Notes under the pieces: model-generated | The model's database searches: none | What the model saw: only the letters and a program-made list of their open reading frames with translations | What the model was told of the DNA's origin: nothing | From: Clarireedia homoeocarpa | Taxonomy: Eukaryota > Ascomycota > Leotiomycetes > Helotiales > Rutstroemiaceae | DNA: 64,000 nucleotides | Direction of reading: 5' to 3' | Assembly (NCBI GenBank): GCA_001465935.1 | Contig: LNKV01000022.1 | Location: 62,001 to 126,000 of the forward strand | Program-made: the position numbers and the translations under genes | Shown here: piece by piece, positions 56,413 to 64,000 of the stretch | Layout of the letters: each line of letters opens with the position of its first letter | Numbering within the stretch: the stretch's first letter is position 1

Positions 56413-56796
56413 TATCGCCCAGTATCCATCCCATCCCATCCCATCCCATCCCATCACATCACATCCTCACTCAATAAAATAAGCAAAAGCAAGCATAACG
56501 CAGCTAATTTAACCACGCACCCGCACCCACATACACATGCACGCTCGTACTGTACCTCCAGACAAGTTCGTTTCGTTCCACGCACGCCAACAGATTGCCA
56601 TCCTTCATGCATGCATGGAGCCAGATGGCAGCCTTTTCCACTTTTACATCCTGGGCAAGCTGGCAGTCACTTGCTCTAAACTTCTTCTTTTCCACTCTCG
56701 CGTCTGCATTTTAAGGCTATCATATCAATCTGCGTCCGGGCCAATTACATTGCTTTCCTGTTGTTGCTCACACGCGGGGTCCTTTACTCTACCGAA

Positions 56797-56826
56797 TCCA
56801 CTCGACTCGACTCGACTCGACTCGAC
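56797..56826. repeat. Pentanucleotide repeat (ACTCG)n
   Basis: About five consecutive ACTCG units. Direct reading. Confidence 0.85.
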
Positions 56827-57310
56827 GATTCTACGGGAGACTATTCTACTGGGAAACGGGAAGACAACCGACCGACAACATATATCTGCACCTAGACTCC
56901 ATTCCGCCCCAAATACCAAGCTTCAATAAGCTTTCACACGCCTAGACCTCGGACAACAAGACAAGTAAGCCACAAAGTAAAAGTTACTACCACTAATCTT
57001 ACCTCCTACAGTAGATGGGCCGGCTAGACCACGAAGAAGAAGAAGAAGAAAAAGAAAAAGTTGAACAGGATATCTTTCCCGTCCAGCGCACCGAGAAAGT
57101 AACCTTATTTTGCTTTGTCTGTTCCAACTCCAATTTCAATTCCAATCCAATTTCAATTCCAATCCAATTCCTATTCAACTTCTCAACTAGCTATAACCAC
57201 GAGTTCGCGCATATAAAAGATCAAGCTGTTTACTATTCTCTTTGACGTGATCCTAGGACCTTGTGTATTGAAGACTTGCAAGCAAGCAGGGGATGGTTCG
57301 GAGCAATGAA

Positions 57311-57395
57311 AACTAAATAATGGCATTACTATTTGAGTTGAGCACGAAGCTCCATATACCAAGGAAATACATTCTGCTTATATAGACCTTCGTTC
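57311..57395. repeat. 85-bp dispersed repeat, copy 2 (LTR-like)
   Basis: Second copy of the 35723..35807 repeat, same orientation, about 90% identical by eye. On the minus strand the sequence upstream of this copy begins TGTTGCGAACCG near 57525, a start typical of LTRs, so copy 2 may belong to a longer solo LTR of about 250-280 bp (57.25-57.53 kb). I did not find a convincing target-site duplication. Confidence 0.7.
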
Positions 57396-57719
57396 TCGCC
57401 AGATCAGTTCGCTCAGTACTGAGTCGACTGAGCTGCACTGAGCCAGTCATGTGACTCTCTACTTGAAGTCCTCCGGTTACCCCAATGGGTATCTGAGCCT
57501 AATGTCCTCAAGTCTTACGGTTCGCAACAGATTTATATAGAATTCTGACGGCCCCTATTGCGCGGAGAGTTGAAAAGTGAAGTTAAAAGCAAGAAAGAAA
57601 AGCACGTGTCTGTCCATTATCCACGTGACTCACCTCCTGTCGTTCACCCCATCTATTTCGAGGATTTCAATGTCACAAATGTTCATCCAAGCTACAATCA
57701 TCGCATATCCAACTGGTTG

Positions 57720-58772
57720 CATATCAGTCTTGGCCCAGCAATCTCGTTCGCATTTTATGCGGGCGTGAAATTGTCGCCAGCTCGAAGGAGACAATCGATT
57801 ATCAAGGGAATGGCCGTTTCAGGAAATCGGAACTGGTACACTAGCAACCATGTTCTGGGCGAGGCTTCGATCGACCCGAACACACTGGCTAGCGTGTGCG
57901 AGGAATTGAAGAGCTATCACCATCTCCGCAGCACGTTCAGGATCAACATTTCCTTTCTATACCAACGCTTCGTAGAGCCGGATGAGGACACCCATCACGC
58001 GAACCGTTTTAATTTCATGTACGAGCTCCAGCGGGCGCGTCATCTCAACTTCAGCGACGACAGGGATCGGGTTTTTGCGTTTCTCGGCCACTTCTCTGTC
58101 CGCTCACTCCAGCCTCTCGCTTGTGGACTCGTGTCGATAGCGGCTGACTACACCAAGACCATCGAGCAGACGTACGTTCATGTTGCGGTGCGAATATTGC
58201 GTGCACACCCAGCCGCGGAACCACGATCCAGGCAGACACGAACCTACAAGCATAGCTTTGCGACGAACACAGGCTGCCATCCTGGGCGCCCGACTGTCGA
58301 TGATCCGAGGGCATCATCCCGGCGGAGTCGATCTGTCCACATCGCGCGCAAGGAGACACGCCCGCGAAGCTCGAGATCATGGAGGAAGACCCCGTGCTTC
58401 GAGTACGTACATGGTAGGCGTAGAGGCCGACAGCATTGAGGTGTGCTTCCGGCCGTTGCTTGCGTTCCCGCGATTTCTACGGCAAGAAGACGCCCAATCG
58501 GCCGTCGTCCACAATGATAGACCGGCTCGGGCATGAGATTGGTAGAAAAGAAGGCTTCAATCTGAACGACGAGTACCTAGCTGAACGGCCAGACAGACAG
58601 CCTTTCTTTGCGTTCATGCAGAGGCTGCGCGCAGGCCGCAGGACACCAGTGCAGACCCCATCACGAGACTTCCGATCGTGTGTAGCTGCACAAGGCAGCA
58701 AGGTATACCGTGGAGACCGTGGGGGTAATTCGACGATGAACCAGGGGGAATACAGAGTGCAGTCGGAGATAT
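57720..58772 (+). pseudogene. HET-family (heterokaryon incompatibility) gene remnant
   Basis: C-terminal part of a HET-type protein, broken. One frame reads SFAFYAGVKLSPARRRQ, then RFNFMYELQRARHLNFSDDR, DRVFAFLGHF and ADYTKTIEQTYVHVAVRILR, which is the helical region that follows the HET domain in many fungal proteins. The N-terminal HET domain itself is absent. After about 58220 the family pattern jumps frames: LPSWAPDCR appears in another frame with a stop next to it, then VEADSIEVCFRPLLAFP, then GKKTPNRPSSTMIDRLGHEI in a third. Several frameshifts are therefore likely. Intact HET proteins act in self/non-self recognition and cell death after hyphal fusion; this copy should be inactive. Confidence 0.75.
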
Positions 58773-61700
58773 AGAACGCGAAAGTGACCACGAGAAGTAG
58801 AGCCGATGAGCAACCTCGGCTTCAGAGGGCCGGATCTTTGCGAGAACTATGTACGAGGGGATATTATGTGCTCGAACCGGCGGCCTTGGAAGCAGGGGAT
58901 ATACAAGTAGTGTGTACTTTATTTGCTAGTAAAGTACCGTTCTGTTTGAGATCTATAGATAGGTAGGCTTTATCTGCTTGTAGGTGAATGAACACTATGT
59001 TCATGGGTTAATGAAAGGAGAAATGATAAATAAATAAATACGTTAGCTCCAGGTCAACTTGATAAGATGTCTGGTTTAGTATTATTTAATTCCAATAATA
59101 ATAAGTTACTAGAGTTCAATTCTCATCATCTCGCGACCATCATTCTAACCCAACCCCTTGGACTTACTTCTTCTCTTCTACACGTCGTTTCAAACCTCTT
59201 ATCCTCTCTCTCTCCAAACATCACCGGCAGTTGTATCTCTCTGCTGCTGGTGATACGCCCCATGAGACTTCTCGCACGAAAAGAATTAGCCGCCAACACA
59301 CAGGGACCTGATCTGCGTCTAGAGAACTGCTCCACCTCAGTCAGTGGACAGGTCAAGCGTTGCGGCCATCTCGGAAAATACAGCTCTCTCTAGTCGCTGT
59401 ACTGTAAGAGTTTATAGCCACGCATTGCTTACACATCTCTTACCGCTCGCTAACTATAGAGATTCCGTTGTCGAACTGCCATCAAATCAACTAACTCATT
59501 TCGCAGCTTGGGACGGGCTGGGATGGGCTCGGCGGTGTAAAAGAACGAACTCACTCACTCACTCACTCACCCACTTGAGAAGTCTGAATGTTTGTTTGTT
59601 TCCCTGCCAGAAAACCATAGAATACGTACTTACTTAAACAGGTCGGTCTCGCTATTCATTCATCCATTCCATATTGAATACGGCAAGCCGTGCGTGCGTG
59701 CATCTTCCGGGACAAGGGCGCGCTGCTTCCGGAATTTAAAGTATAGTTGTTTGTTCGTTTGTTCACCTCTACTAACGCCTTAGAGAGCAGATGATACGAG
59801 ATGGATGGTTGCATGACCGGCCGGATTCCAGCAAAGGATTTTTGTCGTCCTTAACCAAAACATTGTCTGCACCGGGAGTGAGACGAGGAAGCTTTTAATC
59901 CTGCCTTCCACCCCGAGGTCATCAAAGCCGGGAATCAATCAGGTTGGAAGTAGGCTCTATCATGAAATGAATACATGTGCCTATCCACAATCCTGTGCTC
60001 GTTACGTTTGGGAAACATGGAGGCGGCAGCTGCATCAATAGTGTCAAAGGATGATACGGGTGGGATGAAGCGCTCCAAGTAGTTAGCCCATTATAATCCC
60101 ATTTAGACAGGCGTGACACTTTTCCTTCCAAGGGTCGGTGAATCGCTTGGGCGTCATGACTCCCCTATGCGGCGGGATCTGTATACCATCGAGAATACTT
60201 TGAGGGCCTTGATACGTTAGACCAAATGGTGAATACTCAGTTTCAAATATAAGTAGCGTTTTGTCCAGTCCAACAAAGGTTATATTAGTGAATTCGGTGT
60301 GTGTGTGAAGTAAAAAATATGAATGAATAATCTTGCTGCCATACGCACCTCGTCGAAGCCAAAAACGACCAAACGAAACATGTATTCATCACCGGGAATA
60401 AACATCCAGATTCCCAGCGGGCTGGGTGTCTGTCTATCCCATATCGCTTCTTCCTTCCTTTACCACAGCAGAACTTCTGTTTTCGCGGATCCGAAATCAA
60501 ATCCACTAGTCTTACTCCTCCTTCACCAAACATCTTTTTATCCCAATTCAATTCTCAATGCTGATCCCAAGCTCTTCCTCCTTCCCGCGCTTGTCGTAAT
60601 AGCCCCAGTCGTATCGATTACTGACAGACACGGCTTCCCTAGCCGTCATCTCATCATTAAATTGACGTCCGCTGTCGGGGCCATAGGGAGAGCCCGACAT
60701 GCGGAGAATCGATCCTGTCGATTTCTACTTCTGTGTCGACGTTGGCATGGCACACGAACCTTGCGCTGACACGATCTGTTTCTTTCGCGGCAAGCTGGAA
60801 GGCGTTCCATGAGCCGTTCTTTGCAGCGACATTAAACTGCAAGCTTTACGCTTTAACCGTCCCGCTGGCATGCGAGGCCGCATCACTGGGAAATCCCTGG
60901 ATGGGGGGGCCGCCTGGCGCCGTGCCAGATGTTGTGCAGTGCGCCGTAGCATAGACTGCTGGATGTGATGGTGAATTGAGCGTATACTTGCAGTCTGGTC
61001 GTCGTTGCAGTATCGGCATAGTCGATAGAAGAAAGCTGAGGAACAATCACTCATACTAGATGTAGTTCGGACAGAGCTGTATATCCTAATAAATACTACA
61101 GCGGTGTCCATCATCCTCCGAATCGAATCTTACTGATCCAGAGCAGCACGCGCAAGTTGCACATACTGTACGTGACTCACTACTCATACAACTCCTTTCC
61201 GCACATTTTCGTACTAGCTTTTGGGCTTCCAAACGCCCTACAAATACCGAGAGATGAATTGTACCTGCGCTAGTGCTGAAGTTGTGTTTGGGATTCCACG
61301 TGCCTATTCTGCTGCAGCGGGGTAAAATTGTGCCGAAAGAAAGAAAGAAACAAAGAAAGAAAGAAAGAAGTCTATTCGCCCCCTTTAAGTAAGTAGTCTT
61401 TATTAATCTTACAAAACACACTTCCTCCTGAAAACCTATACATAACTACCTGTTCCCAATGAACTCCCGATTCTAGTAACGGACTGACTGACTGCATGAT
61501 TTAAAGAGTTCTCATATGGATTAGTAGCAAGTGTACTGTACTTGAAGTTCGTTCATGGCTCCAAACTTTTCAATGCCCTATTGTCGGCGAATGAAGCGAG
61601 GAGAGTCGAGACCTGCCCGCGAACACGAGGATACGATACTGAGTTATTCGGGTAAAGAGAAAGGAACTGGAAATACTGTTAACTTTAAGTTATGGGGAGC

Positions 61701-62404
61701 CGAATAACTTATCTACTCTTCTTCCGTATTCATGTGACTACAGTATTCCCTTAAACTACCTACCAAAAATTTGCAGCTCACCAAAAAAATAAAGTGGAGA
61801 AGTCGCGTATACGCAGTTAAGCTACAGTAAGGGAATAGCGAACTTGATCCTTGCGCTCGAGTCGTTATCCATTTTCGGTATCCATGTCTTCCTATTTGGG
61901 CCAGATGGAGCTGTTTGCTCCGAGGTACTGTAGAAAGAGAGGCTAACCTTAACCTTACTTTGTCTTGTTTCTAGAGTTGGCGCTAGCATTCCTGCCTTAT
62001 TTAAGTTAAGGACCACTTGCGGGGTAATGTGGGCCCACCCAACTCATGTTTTAGCTGTTACGCTCCGCGGCAAATAGAAAGGACGCTCGCTCATTCTCGA
62101 ATAATCCCGAGAAGAAAGCATGTCGAGATCCACAAGCGATCCGTCGCTTTAGATTTCCCTTGATCGTTTCAACTGTATCTGTAATCGACGATGAGGAAGA
62201 GAGAATACGAATAAGGTTATGTTCGGCGTTCGAATGTTGACGTAAGGTATTCAGATTCTCCGCCGGCGGAGACGACGAAGTCATTAAGGATGATTGCGAA
62301 GAGTCTTCAAATGATAGCGTCCCAGTGACCTTGAGTCTGCAGACCGGTGACGGCTAAATACGCACCATCACAATTCTACTAGTCGTTATGCATATTGTCG
62401 TACT
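58773..62404. other. Gene-poor region
   Basis: No supported gene. Includes AAAT repeats near 59025-59040, CTCA repeats near 59551-59570 and GAAA repeats near 61336-61368. Open frames up to about 148 codons overlap on both strands without family resemblance. Confidence 0.45.
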
Positions 62405-62555
62405 TAGTAGCCGGGATAACAAAGGTTAATACATATACCCTGGTTATTGTTAAAATTCCATATAATTGTAGAATCTTGACGATATGATTCAACAAAACCC
62501 CCCTTGTTGATAGAATATATCAGAATAAATTTAACCTTTGTTTCCCCGGCTACTA
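62405..62555. mobile_element. MITE-like element with 23-25-bp terminal inverted repeats, TA-flanked
   Basis: Left arm 62405-62429 begins TAGTAGCCGGGATAACAAAG; right arm 62531-62555 is its reverse complement with two differences (TTAACCTTTG...CCGGCTACTA). Total length 151 bp, AT-rich interior, no ORF. The outermost TA on both sides would be the target-site duplication of a Tc1/mariner-type transposition, leaving TIRs that start GTAGCCGGG. Confidence 0.75.
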
Positions 62556-62641
62556 TGTATAACAGGCAGGATTAGTTCGCCCCATTTTTCTGTAAAGATT
62601 GTTTGCATTCTTTGCCGTGTGGACTTGCAAAGGTGGTTGAG

Positions 62642-62925
62642 ATGCCTGCAGCCACTATCCCGCTGTCTTCTCTAATCCAACGAGCTACTGAGGAGAGTAG
62701 AGCAATTTGGGTCAGGACTGCGATGGAGCAGGTCGGCTCTCCAGGCTTTCAGTGGCTTCATGTTAATCAGTTGACCTTTGAGCAAACCCGATTCGGTGTT
62801 AGAAGTGGTGGGCATTTGTCCCAAATTTTTTCTGCTTGTCAGGTATGGTCCTCCAATTTGCCTAATATTCCTTGATTCAAGCTAAAATACAGGCAGTGAC
62901 TTATGAGATCTTGGGTCACCCTTGA
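62642..62925 (+). CDS. Possible two-exon hypothetical protein, 77 aa
   Basis: Exons 62642..62842 and 62893..62925, joined over a 50-nt GTATGG...CTAAAATACAG intron. Product starts MPAATIPLSSLIQRATEESR and includes GFQWLHVNQLTFEQTRFGVR. No family recognised, no signal peptide. Offered only because the ATG, intron signals and amino acid make-up agree; it lies between two MITE-like elements and could be chance. Confidence 0.25.
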
Positions 62926-63024
62926 CGGGGAAAATTCTTCTCTTTTCGACTTGTGGAGAAATCCCTTTTTCTAGTCACCTAATATACACGTTTGCGTCTT
63001 CGTGTTATCAACCGGTCAGACCAT

Positions 63025-63252
63025 ATGGTCATTCTCCTAGTTTATATCCTTCAGATCTTCCTTCAAACTTTCTCTCATCTGAGGGCTGAGCCCTTAAGAC
63101 GGGATTCTGCCGCTACAGGGGGTTATTTACTAAGTGTGGAGAAGAGACTTGGCGCCGAGAAGGGCCTGCTTGAAGATCCTGCCAAGCCCAACAGAGAAGA
63201 GTTATTGCAGCAAAACTCTGCAGGTTTATGCGTCTTCAAGGATAGGAAATAA
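63025..63252 (+). CDS. Possible small secreted protein, 75 aa
   Basis: ATG 63025. The first ~22 residues (MVILLVYILQIFLQTFSHLR) look like a signal peptide with a likely cleavage near HLRA, followed by a charged mature part (EKRLGAEKGLLEDPAKPNRE). Only one cysteine, no known motif. May be a small secreted protein or a chance frame. Confidence 0.3.
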   Translation: MVILLVYILQIFLQTFSHLRAEPLRRDSAATGGYLLSVEKRLGAEKGLLEDPAKPNREELLQQNSAGLCVFKDRK

Positions 63253-63609
63253 GCACTATGCAGTAAGAACCGGAGTTAAATGTAAGGTTACTTGGACAAT
63301 CCGAAAGTAGAGTTAGAGGTTCTTTTCTCTCTCTCTTGACAGCGTATTATTCTGGAGTAAATACTTCTTTTTAGTTCAACGAATCCAATAATCACATAGA
63401 AGAGCACGACGCACTCACAAATGCTGTTTGAAGCACAAAGTAAAATAGTCAATACTGCTGCCTGTAGCTATGTGAATGCTAAGGAACAGCGCTGACGTTC
63501 TAACAAAAACGCCAAGAATTACCACCAGTTAAGCTAGAAGCAACCCTGGTGTAAAATTGTGTACGAAACTGCCGAAAACTACCGTCATAACCTTACGAGA
63601 TGATTTAAA

Positions 63610-63808
63610 GTTTGTTTCGATTCAGCCAGAGTGAGCAACGCCCTATAAGCCGCTATAAGAAGCCTATAAGAAGTCTGTAGGATAAATAGGGCTGTGGAAA
63701 GCCCTGTAGATAGTGGAGAACACGCTGGAATCATGTCCTATCAGGAAAAAATAGATGGGTGTTATACGATGCGGTAGGGCGGTCTTACTCTGGCTGAATG
63801 AACCAAAC
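63610..63808. mobile_element. MITE-like element with ~33-bp imperfect inverted ends
   Basis: Left arm 63610-63644 contains ATTCAGCCAGAGTGAG and ends CGCCCT; right arm 63776-63808 read in reverse complement contains ATTCAGCCAGAGTAAG and ends CGCCCT, with a few mismatches and one or two indels. About 199 bp, interior with an AGGGCTGTGGAAAGCCCT hairpin and TATAAGAAG repeats. Exact ends and target duplication are unclear. Confidence 0.6.
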
Positions 63809-64000
63809 AGTCTTAAAACGTAACGCCAAGAGCCGCACTAAGCGAGCTATTCAGAGTTCGTCCAAAGATCCCAGCGAAGCGTGCGATCAGGAATCTGCCG
63901 AGCGGGGAAACAATATGTACGTTTGCTCGGCGGTATCTTGGCAAGAAAATAGACATTAGGCGGAAAACTATTTACAACATACGGAAAAGTACCTATTCGT
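63809..64000 (+). other. Open frame running off the right edge, unidentified
   Basis: After the second MITE-like element a basic open frame reads PKIPAKRAIRNLPSGETICT, FARRYLGKKIDIRRKTIYNI to the window end. It resembles an N-terminal DNA-binding piece of a transposase in composition only. Too short to assign. Confidence 0.25.

Larger units (their letters stand above)
54063..57310. other. Gene-poor region, simple and tandem repeats
   Basis: Upstream of the single-TM gene. Contains AGTGAT repeats near 54264-54282, GTGAGGTGAGGTG and GCAGTGT arrays at about 54795-54990, TTTC/TTCC runs near 55309-55330, and the tandem repeats listed separately. An ATG frame at 57015 (MGRLDHEEEEEEKEKVEQD) follows a plausible intron at 56966..57010, but nothing supports it as a gene. 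Confidence 0.45.

Noticed and set aside
60323..60769. 148-codon plus-strand frame
   Set aside because: Start context poor, composition random, overlapping frames on the other strand equally long.

Overview
The window is nuclear DNA from a filamentous ascomycete (Pezizomycotina). Genes are split by short GT-AG introns of about 46-106 nt (one of 194 nt). Branch-point motifs such as CTAAC and TACTAAC are visible, and the proteins are typical fungal families: eisosome EIS1, recyclin RCY1, vacuolar VHC1, a fungal-type SLATT protein and a HET remnant. The intron style and protein flavour suggest Leotiomycetes (Botrytis/Sclerotinia-like), but that is inference. No bacterial operons, rRNA, tRNA or CRISPR array were found.

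Layout. 1-5.9 kb: the 5' part of an SNF2-family helicase (minus strand, running off the window), divergent from mitoribosomal mS41 (FYV4), then a small bZIP-like gene. 7.9-29.1 kb is a dense housekeeping block: INO80 subunit IES1, recyclin RCY1, the TFIIH kinase CDK7/KIN28, the vacuolar cation-chloride cotransporter VHC1, a small GPI-anchor-type surface protein, DNA polymerase delta subunit 2, eisosome protein EIS1 and a tyrosine-phosphatase-like protein. 31.6-35.2 kb: a fungal SLATT two-TM protein, a Frag1/DRAM/Sfk1 membrane protein and a degenerate kinase lobe joined to an IFI6/ISG12-like hydrophobic domain. 38.6-44 kb: an AVT3/4-type vacuolar amino acid transporter, a nitronate monooxygenase and RNA polymerase subunit RPB11. 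45.9-47.4 kb: a secreted pepsin-like protease.

From 47.4 kb to the end the window is gene-poor and repeat-rich. It holds one single-TM protein gene (53.4-54.1 kb), an ankyrin scrap, a broken ORF with an in-frame stop, a frameshifted HET-family pseudogene, many microsatellites, a long polypyrimidine region with an 18-G run, and two short terminal-inverted-repeat elements (MITE-like) near the right end. An 85-bp dispersed, LTR-like repeat occurs at 35.7 kb and 57.3 kb.

How the genes fit together. Most neighbours are unrelated housekeeping genes arranged as divergent or convergent pairs. The part most worth attention is 31.6-35.2 kb. A SLATT protein (a family whose prokaryotic members act as membrane effectors in defence systems) sits close to a pseudokinase-IFI6-like fusion. 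HET and ankyrin remnants lie further right. A link to fungal self/non-self recognition or regulated cell death is a hypothesis, not something the sequence proves. Splice sites were read by eye; every multi-exon model given with exon coordinates sums to a whole number of codons.
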